Positions 33,725-41,974 of a stretch of DNA of 64,000 nt are shown here, one piece after another (positions within the stretch are counted from its first letter, which is position 1; each line of letters starts with the position of its first letter). A model generated the notes under the pieces. The model was given only the letters and a program-made list of their open reading frames with translations, had not been told where the DNA came from and did no database searches. The stretch is from the NCBI RefSeq assembly GCF_020075495.1, contig NZ_JABYQT010000008.1:86820-150819 (forward strand). The letters run 5' to 3'. The DNA comes from Vreelandella aquamarina (GTDB taxonomy: Bacteria > Pseudomonadota > Gammaproteobacteria > Pseudomonadales > Halomonadaceae). The position numbers and the translations under genes were made by a program.

Positions 33725-34660
33725 ATGCTGCCGCTCACCTCGGATGCACTGTTAAACGTGCTGCGCGATATCGCCTCACGCCATTGCCCTGCCCATACGG
33801 ACATGCTGCCTTCGGCAGGCACGCCAGAGCGTAGCGGGCTGATCAACGCCGTTCAGCATGTCTTCGACCTGCCGGATGCCGGGCTGCTCACCGATGCTTC
33901 CATCACGCTGGAGGAGTGGGCCGTTGCGCTGAGCGAACGCGCCTCGGTTCGTCGCCTTCATCTGTTCGATACGATCTCCACCGGGGCTTTCAGCCATCAA
34001 CTTCAGCGCCCGCAGGTGCATGAAGCCGACACCTTGATGCAAGAGGTGAACACGCTCAAGGCGCTGCTGGATACACCCCCGATTGCCAATCGCACCCTGG
34101 TCAGCTGGCTGCCGCTGCAAACCGTGTCCGGTTTCATGCTGGGGGCCCTGCTGCCCCAGGAAGCCGGTTTCAAGACACGCTCGCTGTTTGATCACGCCAA
34201 CGCGCTCTGGGAATTGAATGCAGGCGATATGGTGGTGACCAGCAGCGACCGCTGGCGCCAGCTGGCCGAGCGCTTGCCCGCGCTTCCCGCCAATATCACC
34301 GCCGTGAGCACCGAGCCGCTGGATGCCCCGACCTGCCACGCACTGTTGGCCAACGGGGTGGCGCGAGTGGTCGAGCTTTATGGCACGCCCAGCACCGGCA
34401 TGCTGGCCGTGCGCACCTCTCACGAGGCGCCCTTCGAGCTGTTGACGCACTGGCACCCGACCGAAAGCGATGACGTGCTGCTTCAACTGCCCGCCAATGG
34501 CGTGCCTAGAGAAGTGGCGCTGGCTGAGCCGCTTCACTGGGTCGGGGCACGCCATTTCGAGCTTGACCCGCTGCCGAAAGCGCCCCTTGCCGACGCCATG
34601 CAGGCGCTGTTCGAACGCCCGGGGCAGTTCGTGCCTGAAGAGGGCGCCAGCGCGGCCTGA
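33725..34660 (+). CDS. Adenylate-forming-like protein (AMP-ligase relative)
   Basis: A 311-residue protein with no family I can name firmly. Its second half follows the pattern of short acyl-AMP ligases from aryl-polyene or xanthomonadin-type clusters: SWLPLQTVSGFMLGALLPQE, then NAGDMVVTSSDRWRQLAERL, then RVVELYGTPSTGMLAVR, where the last part matches the adenylate-binding YGxxETG motif. FELLTHWHP and PLHWVGARHFEL follow. The glycine-rich P-loop and the C-terminal swivel domain are missing, so it may be catalytically altered. AAGGAA precedes the ATG. The downstream operon is convergent, so the gene appears monocistronic. A role in acyl transfer is only a guess. Confidence 0.5.
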   Translation: MLPLTSDALLNVLRDIASRHCPAHTDMLPSAGTPERSGLINAVQHVFDLPDAGLLTDASITLEEWAVALSERASVRRLHLFDTISTGAFSHQLQRPQVHEADTLMQEVNTLKALLDTPPIANRTLVSWLPLQTVSGFMLGALLPQEAGFKTRSLFDHANALWELNAGDMVVTSSDRWRQLAERLPALPANITAVSTEPLDAPTCHALLANGVARVVELYGTPSTGMLAVRTSHEAPFELLTHWHPTESDDVLLQLPANGVPREVALAEPLHWVGARHFELDPLPKAPLADAMQALFERPGQFVPEEGASAA

Positions 34661-34692
34661 TACACCATGTCGCTTTTGGCGGCTGCATGCAT

Positions 34693-35859
34693 TCAGACGA
34701 TGGCGTGAGGCACGAAGCAGGATGAGTCCTTGGTGATTCGTCCCACGTCTTCGCGCACGCCAATGCCGCAGGCGCGATCTCCCACTACCCAACTGCCGAT
34801 CAGCGCATGGTGTTCGCCAAACCGGGGCATCGGCTGGTAAGCCTGACGAATCCACGGGCTGTCGGTATAGGGGCCATCTACCGCTTCGCGCTGGCCATCG
34901 GGCGTCAGTAGCTCGATGTTGCTGCCTTCGCGGGAGAAGAACGGCTTGCGCACCCAGCCGGGGGGCAGCAGTGCGGGATTTCTCTCTTCGAAGTAGGCAG
35001 GCAGTAGATTGGGGTGGCCCTTGAAGTGCTCCCAGAGCAGCGGCAGGATGCCCTTGTTGGAAAGAATCGCTTTCCAGGGCGGCTCGAACCAGTGAGTCGA
35101 CAGCTGCGGTATCCGCTCGCCAAAGGCATCCTCAGCCAGCTCCTCCCAGGGGTAGAGCTTGAACAGCGCCCGAATGGGCTGATTATCCAGATCGACGAAG
35201 ACGTCACGGCCTTTTTGATAGCCGATATCCTCCATGAACACAAAGGGAGCGACAAGCCCTGCCTGTACGGCCACGTCCTGCAGGTAGTGCACGGTGGCGC
35301 GCTCTTCGACATTGTCCTTGATGCAGGCGAAGTGAAGCGTGCGCTCCTCGAGGCGGTCGCCGATATGCGCCATGGCATTGATCAGGCGTTCCTGAATGGA
35401 ATTGTACTGGTCCGCATGGCGCGGAAGCGTGCCCTGGGCAATGGCCTGCTCGAGCCATACCCACTGGAAGAAGCCCGCCTCGTAAAGCGACGTGGGAGTG
35501 TCGTAGTTGAGTTCGAGCAGCTTGGCGTGACCTTGCCCCGAATAGGCGAAATCCATGCGTCCGTAAAGATGCGGCTGGCCGGATACCCATGAGTCGTGAA
35601 TGGTGTCCCACATGAACTCCGGAAGTGCCAGGCGCTGCATCAGCGCATTGGAGTGGCAGACCCGGTCGACGAGTTCCATGCACATCTCATGAAGCTCTTC
35701 GGTAGGCGCTTCGATATCCCGCTCTACCTGTTCGAGCGTGAACTGGTAGTAGGCGCTCTCCTTCCAGTAGGGCTCGCCATCGATGGTATGAAAATGAAAC
35801 CCCAGCTCATGAGCCAGGGTTTTCCAGTTGGGGCGCTCGGCCACATCGATTCTAAGCAT
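34693..35859 (-). CDS. Glutathionylspermidine synthase-like ATP-grasp protein (YjfC/YgiC type)
   Basis: A 388-residue protein of the glutathionylspermidine synthase preATP-grasp family. Recognisable blocks are WKESAYYQFTLEQVERDIEAP, LYGRMDFAYSGQGHAKLLELNYDTPT, and the C-terminal NPALLPPGWVRKPFFSREGSN and CGIGVREDVGRI. It lacks the amidase domain of the bifunctional E. coli enzyme. Family members without it have no proven substrate; ligation of an amine to a peptide or glutathione is inferred. It is the last gene of the yjf-type operon, 18 bases after the DUF1190 gene. Confidence 0.87.
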   Translation of the reverse strand: MLRIDVAERPNWKTLAHELGFHFHTIDGEPYWKESAYYQFTLEQVERDIEAPTEELHEMCMELVDRVCHSNALMQRLALPEFMWDTIHDSWVSGQPHLYGRMDFAYSGQGHAKLLELNYDTPTSLYEAGFFQWVWLEQAIAQGTLPRHADQYNSIQERLINAMAHIGDRLEERTLHFACIKDNVEERATVHYLQDVAVQAGLVAPFVFMEDIGYQKGRDVFVDLDNQPIRALFKLYPWEELAEDAFGERIPQLSTHWFEPPWKAILSNKGILPLLWEHFKGHPNLLPAYFEERNPALLPPGWVRKPFFSREGSNIELLTPDGQREAVDGPYTDSPWIRQAYQPMPRFGEHHALIGSWVVGDRACGIGVREDVGRITKDSSCFVPHAIV

Positions 35860-35877
35860 TCAGGTATCCCGTGCTGA

Positions 35878-36492
35878 TCACGAACCCCAGCCGCCGCGGG
35901 CAGAGGAGCGTGAGCCGAACCCGCTGCGCTGAGTAGCCGCCTGACGGTTCTGCGCCGCCGACGTGCGCATGGTCTGCTGGCGTTGGTTGACGCGCTGGCT
36001 GGCCTGATTGGTGGCGGTGTTCCAGTTACCTTGGTTTTGGCGGTTACGGTATACCGGCTCCTGGTAGACGCCACGGCTGGTGGCGCCGCCACTCGAGCGC
36101 GACATCATGTTGCCTACCATATAGCCCATCATGGCGGGCATGAACCAGCTGCCACTGCTGCTGCCGGTGGCCGCCTGGGACTGCTCCTGGGTCGGAGCGA
36201 CGCAGGCCCCTTCGCCATGTTCGGCTTCACAGGCTTCGAGGGTATCAAAGCGTGGCACTTCCTTGATCGATGCCTCATAGGCTTCTTCGCAGGCGCTCTG
36301 GGTGTACACGTCTGCTGCCACGCACTCCTCGACGCTCTGGTAGCTGCGCGGACTATCGAAACTGACGTCGGTGGTCTGCTCCGGCTGACCGCAGGCGGTC
36401 AGGCCGAATGCGCTGGCGCCCATCATTGCCAGCGACAGGCGGGCGCTGCGCTTGCGGCGGGGGAGGTGCGGTGTCTGATCGTGATTTGCCAT
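35878..36492 (-). CDS. DUF1190 lipoprotein-like protein (YjfM/YgiB type)
   Basis: A 204-residue secreted or membrane-attached protein. RRKRSARLSLAMMGASAFGLTAC at residues 12-34 looks like a signal with a cysteine at the end that could be lipidated, although the lipobox is not ideal. SYQSVEECVAADVYTQSACEEA and DTLEACEAEHGEGACV carry four cysteines that could pair. The C-terminal half is rich in Ser, Gln, Arg and Gly and ends GGWGS. AAGGAG lies 8 bases before the ATG. It sits between DUF350 and the ATP-grasp enzyme, the same order as E. coli yjfL-yjfM-yjfC. Confidence 0.85.
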   Translation of the reverse strand: MANHDQTPHLPRRKRSARLSLAMMGASAFGLTACGQPEQTTDVSFDSPRSYQSVEECVAADVYTQSACEEAYEASIKEVPRFDTLEACEAEHGEGACVAPTQEQSQAATGSSSGSWFMPAMMGYMVGNMMSRSSGGATSRGVYQEPVYRNRQNQGNWNTATNQASQRVNQRQQTMRTSAAQNRQAATQRSGFGSRSSARGGWGS

Positions 36493-36503
36493 GGATACAC
36501 TCC

Positions 36504-36914
36504 TTACCACGTCATGGAGGCTGCGTTGATCAGGCCTACTGCAATCGATACGCTGCCGACCAGAATGCCGTACGCCATATGGCCTTCGGTAATGTGCAGT
36601 GAAAGGCTTTCCCCTTGATTCTTCAGCACCATCTTCAAACCGAAGAAGGTAGCGAGCTGAACGCCAAACGCGATGATGCCCCACAGGATGAAATCGATGA
36701 AGCTCACCGAGTTCGCCATGGCGCTGTAAAGCGGCAGGGTGAAGCCGAGAATCGAGCCTGCATAGGCGGTAGCGGCTGCGGCGTTACCTTCACGAATTAG
36801 CGTCCACTCGTGGTGGGGCGTGATCCGGCTGTAGCAGTACATGAATGCCACAAAAAGCACGAGCGCGCCGATCAGGTAGCCCAGAAAGTGGGGGAGGCCT
36901 TGTAGATACTGCAT
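36504..36914 (-). CDS. DUF350 membrane protein (YjfL type)
   Basis: A 136-residue integral membrane protein with four predicted helices: about 10-28, 50-70, 78-97 and 112-133. FIDFILWGIIAFGVQLATFF and VGSVSIAVGLINAASMTW are typical of DUF350. It lies 12 bases upstream of the DUF1190 gene and 51 bases downstream of DUF2491. Function is not established; the family nearly always sits with DUF1190 and the ATP-grasp enzyme, so the three probably work together in the envelope. Confidence 0.87.
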   Translation of the reverse strand: MQYLQGLPHFLGYLIGALVLFVAFMYCYSRITPHHEWTLIREGNAAAATAYAGSILGFTLPLYSAMANSVSFIDFILWGIIAFGVQLATFFGLKMVLKNQGESLSLHITEGHMAYGILVGSVSIAVGLINAASMTW

Positions 36915-36965
36915 GGGTAGGTTCTTCCTTGGTTGAGAATAAACAGTGTAGATGGTTGGCGCCGT

Positions 36966-37685
36966 TTAGATGGCATCAATGTCTATCGAGGTGACATCCA
37001 CGCCCAGGTTCTGCACCAGCATGAAGCCGCCTTCGCCATCATTTTCGGCATTCAGCAGCACGTACTCCATGCGCTCGGCGCCATCGATCTGACGCTCGTA
37101 GAGCATGGCATGATGGGTGACGCTGCGGGTCATGACACTTTCCGTGGTCATCACCTGCTCTTCGAGCAGCACCGGCGGCGACCATAGGCTTGCCTCATCG
37201 CCCCACACGCGCCGGTACTGGCACTCGCGCCCCGTGGCGTCGGTGGCTTCCACGGAAATCGTCTGAGCGCCCAACTGGCCGGCCTTTTTATCGTCGGCGT
37301 TGATCAACGCGTCGAATTCGCCATCCGACAGGTGCGTCACACGATAGAAATCGAACAGCTTGTACTCGATCACCTGCTGGTTTTCGACATTGGCCTGCAG
37401 CCAAGTGTCGTTATCCAGGTAGAAGCGCACCAGATGAGCGCCCTGACCCAGATCCACATGGCCCACCGCCGCAATGTGGTGGTAGGGCTCACTCGACCAG
37501 CCAAACAGGATGTCCGGAAACGCGCTCAGCTCGGCAAGCTTGACCCTGACACGGCCATCCAGGCGCAGTCCTTCGAAGTCCTCCGGCGTCATGCCGATGG
37601 GCAGGCCCGCGCTGAAGGTGGCTGAACTCTCGGCCTGCTTGGCGGTTTCTGGAGCGCCGAACAGGCTTTTCAAGGTCTTGAACAT
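36966..37685 (-). CDS. DUF2491 protein (YjfK type)
   Basis: A 239-residue soluble protein. TPEDFEGLRLDGRVRVKLAE and ILFGWSSEPYHHIAAVGHVDLG near the N-terminus and ERMEYVLLNAENDGEGGFML near the C-terminus match the YjfK family as I know it. It contains no signal peptide or membrane helix. Its ATG overlaps the stop of the ion-channel gene by one base, giving coupled translation. Function is unknown. Confidence 0.83.
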   Translation of the reverse strand: MFKTLKSLFGAPETAKQAESSATFSAGLPIGMTPEDFEGLRLDGRVRVKLAELSAFPDILFGWSSEPYHHIAAVGHVDLGQGAHLVRFYLDNDTWLQANVENQQVIEYKLFDFYRVTHLSDGEFDALINADDKKAGQLGAQTISVEATDATGRECQYRRVWGDEASLWSPPVLLEEQVMTTESVMTRSVTHHAMLYERQIDGAERMEYVLLNAENDGEGGFMLVQNLGVDVTSIDIDAI

Positions 37686-38764
37686 CAGTTATCTCTCCCG
37701 AGAGCAGATTGGAACAGGGCAACGAGCTCACTATCGCTCAGGCGCTGATCGCCCATGTAGTAGAGGGTATCGCCTGCCGTCACGGCAAAATCCGCAGGCG
37801 GGTTCAGCAACTGATGCTCATCGCTTGCCGGTCGCCAGACACCCAGCAGGGTCACGTTGTTATCCACCTTGGCCTTGGCCATCAGGTCGCCGTAGCGCAC
37901 GCTCTGCCCGGCAGGCAGCGTGGCGGGCAGGCAGGCCTGAAACTGGGTCGCCCCCTGGCCGATTGCCAGCAGCTCATTGACCACTCGGCTGATACCCGCA
38001 TCGGTTGCCGAGCGCACCAGCATCTCGATCGATAGCCCCTGGGTACATTCGATGCCCGGCAGCGTACGCCGCAGCATGCTGGCGGTCGAGGGGTTGTCGC
38101 AGTGGGCGACCATATGGCATTCCGGCGACTTCTGGTCGTATACCGACAGCGCAATGGTGGCGACGCGTTCGTCCACCTTGTCGTAGATGATGATACGGCT
38201 GGCGCCCTTGATGCCCGCCCGGTTCAACAGCTCGGCATCTGAAAAGCTCTCACCCTTGACGAACTTGATGCTGCCCGGCAAGGGATTGTCGATATCCGCC
38301 GCCACGCACAGGACGATATCATCCGGAAGGTTAGGGTCTGCCTGAAGGATACGGATGATGTTGGCGGTGGGCTCGCCGTGCCAGCCAATCACGAGCGTAT
38401 GGCCGGTAAGGCCCGCGTAGTTCGCATTTCCCTGCACCAGCGTTCTCCATGTTGAGCTGATATTCGCCGTGGCCTTGCCGATAAATGCCGCAAACAAGAT
38501 GATGCCGCCAGGGATGACCCAGAGCGTGGCTGCCCACTGGCCAAGCGGTGTTTGAGGGCTGAAATCACCATAGCCTACGGTGGTGGTCGTGGTGACATAA
38601 AAGTACAGCCACAGCCTGAGAGAGCTTGCTACCTCTTCACCGGCATAGGACATGAAGCCCCAGGAGAGCGCCGAATGCCCGATGACCATCAAGAACAGAA
38701 AGGTCCAGCTGACGCTGATGGTGGAGGCCTGAAGCGCCTTTAACAGACGTACGAAAATAGGCAC
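37685..38764 (-). CDS. Potassium channel protein with RCK (TrkA-N-like) domain
   Basis: A 359-residue two-helix K+ channel. TM1 spans about 15-37, the selectivity filter is TTTTTVGYGDFSP at about 58-70, and TM2 spans about 75-100. The cytoplasmic part begins HTLVIGWHGEP, an RCK-type Rossmann opening, and runs to the end, with a second lobe from about 270. Such channels are gated by ligand or nucleotide binding to the RCK ring. Insertion of a channel between pspA and DUF2491 distinguishes this operon from the E. coli yjf set and suggests that it senses or relieves membrane-potential stress (inference). Confidence 0.92.
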   Translation of the reverse strand: MPIFVRLLKALQASTISVSWTFLFLMVIGHSALSWGFMSYAGEEVASSLRLWLYFYVTTTTTVGYGDFSPQTPLGQWAATLWVIPGGIILFAAFIGKATANISSTWRTLVQGNANYAGLTGHTLVIGWHGEPTANIIRILQADPNLPDDIVLCVAADIDNPLPGSIKFVKGESFSDAELLNRAGIKGASRIIIYDKVDERVATIALSVYDQKSPECHMVAHCDNPSTASMLRRTLPGIECTQGLSIEMLVRSATDAGISRVVNELLAIGQGATQFQACLPATLPAGQSVRYGDLMAKAKVDNNVTLLGVWRPASDEHQLLNPPADFAVTAGDTLYYMGDQRLSDSELVALFQSALGRDN

Positions 38765-38813
38765 TGCTCGCTCCTTGAGAACAGGCCCGCCACTGGGGCG
38801 GGCGCTACTTTAG

Positions 38814-39509
38814 CTACGCTTGCGGCGGGTTCTTCTTGGCTTTCAGGCGAGCCAGCACGTCCTCGGCCTTGCGCTCCTTGGCACCGATACCGGCGGCTTT
38901 CAGGCGCGCATCGAGCGACGAGCCACTCTCTTCGGCGGCCATCTGTTCGGCGGCCTGCATCTGGGCGGAGTTGAGCTGCTGACGCTCGCGGATGCGTTCA
39001 AGCGACTCCATGGCGCTGCCCATGGCGCTGTTCTGGCCGGAGTGGCGCGCCGCCACGGCGGATTGTGCCTTCTGGGCGGATTCAGTCGCCTTGACCACGC
39101 TTACCTGCTGCTTGAGCTGGCGCAACTGGTTTTCGGTGTTGCGAATGGCGCCGCGCAGGTTCTCGATGCTGGCATCGTATTCGCTGACGATGTTGCGCTC
39201 GGCGTCGAGTTCGTCCTGCACGGACACCATACGCTCGGCGACTTCCACGGCAAGTGCTTCCTCGCCTTTATCAAGCGCCGCTTCAGCGCTCTGCTCGAGC
39301 TCGCTGATCTTGCCTTCCAGGGTGTCGGCCTTGTTGCTGTTCAGCTGACGCTGGCCCATCAGACGAGCCAGTTCGGTCTTGGACTGCTTGAGGTGATTCT
39401 CGGAATCACGAATTTCCTGATCCAGGATGCGCAGCGCCTGTGAATCGACGACTGCCTGGCCGGTTTCGTTGGCTTTACCGCGTAAGGCCGTCATGATTTT
39501 ACTTAACAT
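38814..39509 (-). CDS. PspA/IM30-family protein (YjfJ type)
   Basis: A 231-residue coiled-coil protein of the ESCRT-III-like PspA/Vipp1 family. It opens MLSKIMTALRGKANE, then has long heptad-rich helices (about 25-150) with DQEIRDSENHLKQSK, followed by an Ala/Gln linker and a C-terminal helix ending DVLARLKAKKN. These proteins assemble on damaged or stressed inner membranes. No pspF, pspB or pspC is present, so it belongs to the YjfJ branch rather than the phage-shock operon. Confidence 0.9.
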   Translation of the reverse strand: MLSKIMTALRGKANETGQAVVDSQALRILDQEIRDSENHLKQSKTELARLMGQRQLNSNKADTLEGKISELEQSAEAALDKGEEALAVEVAERMVSVQDELDAERNIVSEYDASIENLRGAIRNTENQLRQLKQQVSVVKATESAQKAQSAVAARHSGQNSAMGSAMESLERIRERQQLNSAQMQAAEQMAAEESGSSLDARLKAAGIGAKERKAEDVLARLKAKKNPPQA

Positions 39510-39534
39510 GGGAATGCTCCTGAAAAGGCGAATA

Positions 39535-39990
39535 TTAAGAGAAGTGTTCCTGAATCAGACCGGCGACTTCCATGGCGGCACTAGCCGTTGCATGCAACTC
39601 GGCGCAGATGGACGCCAGTTTCGAATCGCCGAACAGCTGACCGTAGGCCACGTAGAAGTCACGCCCGTCGATCGTGACGATGCCGATGGAGGCCAGCGGC
39701 AGCGCGAGACCCTGGCGCAGCAGTACCTCGTTGAGTTCGGTTGGGTTGGTGACACTCTCCACCGCGGCAATCGCGGTCATGGCAACCCACTCCTGATCGC
39801 TGCGCGACAGGGTCAGCGTCAGGTTGCCGTAATCGTGAAGTTCCCAGATCAGGGTCTGGTTGGCTTCGTCCAGGCTGAGATTGGCATCCGGCCACTCAAG
39901 CTCGCTGGATTCTGGTTGAGCGGTGGCTTCGGTAACAAGACGATACAGCTCGGCGGCAGACAGGGCGCCGGTGTCATTGGAAGTCGTCAA
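39535..39990 (-). CDS. DUF2170 protein (YjfI type), first gene of the PspA operon
   Basis: A cytoplasmic protein of about 151 residues from a TTG at 39990. ELYRLVTEATAQPESSELEW, LIWELHDYGNLTLTLSRS and PLASIGIVTIDGRDFYVAYG mark DUF2170. An ATG at 40023 lies in frame but has no ribosome site, whereas AAGGAG (40005-40000) is 9 bases before the TTG, so TTG is preferred; E. coli YjfI is also near this shorter size. It lies 25 bases upstream of the PspA gene and shares its strand. Function is unknown. Confidence 0.8.
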   Translation of the reverse strand: MTTSNDTGALSAAELYRLVTEATAQPESSELEWPDANLSLDEANQTLIWELHDYGNLTLTLSRSDQEWVAMTAIAAVESVTNPTELNEVLLRQGLALPLASIGIVTIDGRDFYVAYGQLFGDSKLASICAELHATASAAMEVAGLIQEHFS

Positions 39991-40316
39991 AGCAGCAAAC
40001 TCCTTATGCAAAGTGAAGTTCATTTTAGCATCAACGCCGAATAACCTTCTAGCGAAGTGCAACTCATTGCCATTTCGGCCAGCAAGTGCCCGGATAAAAG
40101 GCGTTCATCAAGGCCCGGGGCCGCTACGATATCCATCAAGCTACCACGTCGCGACCATGGCAACGCAATAGCGCGTGGAAGTACCTGATGAACCATACTG
40201 AGCGCATCATGTTTCAAAAAGTGAAAACGAGGGGCAAGTATATCGGGTTACTCTAGGACCCAAGGGGCGGTCAGGAGTTCGATTCCAACGTCAGGATCCA
40301 AGGAAGGAGCAACACC
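39991..40316. other. Divergent intergenic region
   Basis: No gene is supported here. It separates the PspA operon from the cyclodeaminase-family gene and must hold promoters for both. The plus-strand end carries AAGGAAGGAG just before the ATG at 40317. A minus-strand 65-codon frame (40217-40020) has no ribosome site or recognisable product. No clear promoter pair was identified. Confidence 0.5.
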
Positions 40317-40931
40317 ATGCAGGATGCTAAAGAACACTCCCCCGTCTGGGAGCAAAGACTTGACCATTTTCGCGACTCGCTCGCCCATCGGCCCATGCCC
40401 GGGTGCGGAGCGGCGGCCAGCGTGACCGCTGCTCTAGGAATGGCATTGATGCTCAAGGGGGTGCACCTGAGCCAGCAGCATGAGACAAGCGAGGCCCGGC
40501 GTGTACTGATTGACGAAGGCGAACGCCTGAAAGCGCAGCTCGCCCCCCTGGCCGACAAGGATATTGCCGCCTTTGAAGGGTTGATGGAGGCCTTTCAGAT
40601 GCCCCATGGCAACGAGCATGAAGAAAACGCCCGGCGTCGCGCCATTCAGCAAGCCGCCGCCACGGCGGTGGACGTACCGCTCACCACGGCAAGGCTCTGC
40701 CGCGAGGCCCTTGCCCTGGGCGAGCGGGCGGGCGAGTACAGCGAGCGGCAGTTTGCCAGCGACGCCCAGGCCGGATGCGAGCTGCTTGTGGCAGCCCTGC
40801 GTAGTGTGCTGCTCAACGTCGAGGCCAATATCGACTCCCTGGGCAGCGATGCCGAAAAGCGCCACGCTCAAGCGGCGCATGATGAACTCAAGAAACAGGT
40901 AGGGGCATCAGCTCGCCAAGATGCCGTCTGA
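40317..40931 (+). CDS. Cyclodeaminase/cyclohydrolase-family protein (FTCD_C / FchA-like)
   Basis: A 204-residue helical protein matching the formiminotetrahydrofolate cyclodeaminase fold: PMPGCGAAASVTAALGMALMLK near residues 26-47 corresponds to the PGGGSxAAxxGAxGAAL block, and PLADKDIAAFEGLMEAFQMP and AATAVDVPLTTARLCREAL follow in family order. One of the usual glycines in the first block is a cysteine here (PGCG). The known enzyme converts formimino- or methenyl-THF. No histidine- or purine-degradation genes are nearby, so the substrate is open. An AAGGAAGGAG ribosome site is strong. Confidence 0.82.
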   Translation: MQDAKEHSPVWEQRLDHFRDSLAHRPMPGCGAAASVTAALGMALMLKGVHLSQQHETSEARRVLIDEGERLKAQLAPLADKDIAAFEGLMEAFQMPHGNEHEENARRRAIQQAAATAVDVPLTTARLCREALALGERAGEYSERQFASDAQAGCELLVAALRSVLLNVEANIDSLGSDAEKRHAQAAHDELKKQVGASARQDAV

Positions 40932-41064
40932 CGACGACCAGGCCATGTGACGAGCCATGTGACGAGTTGACGAGCACTTCAGCAACAACGGCAAGGCGGT
41001 CAGGTATCAGCGCCTGCTCCTCTCTTATGCTGCCATCAATGTGTGTTTCCCGGGGCTATATTTG

Positions 41065-41085
41065 TATATCAGTGTATGTGATATA
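41065..41085 (+). promoter_or_regulatory. 21-bp palindrome upstream of the GntR-family gene
   Basis: TATATCA-N7-TGATATA, a perfect 7-bp inverted repeat about 80 bases before the regulator's ATG. It is a candidate autoregulatory operator for the FCD-type GntR protein. The surrounding 235-base gap has no other feature noticed. Confidence 0.45.
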
Positions 41086-41166
41086 TATTTCGGAGTCGGT
41101 AAATAAGCAGATGCCGATTTCCTGTGCAACAAGCGTCGGGCGGCACCATTCAACGTAGAGGAAAGC

Positions 41167-41850
41167 ATGGCAAGCACCAAACGTTCCAACGCGCAGCAGC
41201 TACGTGACTGCCTGGAAGACGATATCATCAACGGGCGGCGACTACCGGGTGAGCGGCTGGATCCAGACGCGTTGGGCCGCGCGTTCAACGTCTCGCGCAC
41301 ACCGGTACGCGAAGCTTTCCAGCAACTGGTCGCCAGTGGCTTGATTACCGTCTCGCCAAAGAAGGGCACCTTTGTCGCCAAGGTGGGTATCGACCAGTTG
41401 ATCGAGATGTTCGAGGTCATGGCCGAGCTTGAGGGCATGTGCGGCCGGCTGGCGGCTCGACGTATCAGCGAGCCGGAGCTTGCCGCATTGCGTGTCGCTC
41501 ACGAGCGCTGCGAAGCAGCGGCGCTGGCCGGCGATACCGACGTGTATTACTACGAAAACGAAACCTTTCACGACTGCATCTACACCGCCAGCCACAACAC
41601 CTTTCTGGCCAGTGAAGCACGTCAGTTGAAGCAGCGCCTGAAGCCCTACCGCCGCCTGCAACTGCAGGTGCGCCAGCGAATGCACAACTCGCTCAACGAG
41701 CATCACGTCATCGTCGAGGCCATTGCCAAGGGCGATGCAGCCCTTGCCCAGCAGGCGCTATGCGATCACGTACTGATTCAGGGCGAGCGCTTCAGCGACT
41801 TTGTTTCCAGCGTACGGCGCATGGAGGCCCCGGCCGGCCAGGCAGGCTAG
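41167..41850 (+). CDS. GntR-family regulator, FCD (FadR-like C-terminal) type
   Basis: A 227-residue repressor. The winged helix occupies residues 1-75 with LPGERLDPDALGRAFNVSRT and PVREAFQQLVASGLITVSPK. The FCD ligand domain follows: MFEVMAELEGMCGRLAARRI, then the metal-site histidines in ENETFHDCIYTASHNTF and LNEHHVIVEAIAKGD. FCD regulators usually sense organic acids and control a neighbouring catabolic or transport gene. The MFS transporter 125 bases downstream is the natural target (inference). GAGGAAAGC precedes the ATG. Confidence 0.92.
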   Translation: MASTKRSNAQQLRDCLEDDIINGRRLPGERLDPDALGRAFNVSRTPVREAFQQLVASGLITVSPKKGTFVAKVGIDQLIEMFEVMAELEGMCGRLAARRISEPELAALRVAHERCEAAALAGDTDVYYYENETFHDCIYTASHNTFLASEARQLKQRLKPYRRLQLQVRQRMHNSLNEHHVIVEAIAKGDAALAQQALCDHVLIQGERFSDFVSSVRRMEAPAGQAG

Positions 41851-41974
41851 CCATGTCCTTGCCAACCTGTCGGGCGCTATTGATGGCAAGCGGCAACTGC
41901 GCCGCCAGTTTCAGCGCTATCATGACGTTTCACCTTCCCTTTACCGCCAGCGCTTGATTCTTCAAGGAGCCCCC

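Noticed and set aside
40020..40217. A small minus-strand gene of 65 codons upstream of DUF2170
   Set aside because: No ribosome site, no family resemblance, and it overlaps the likely promoter region of the PspA operon.
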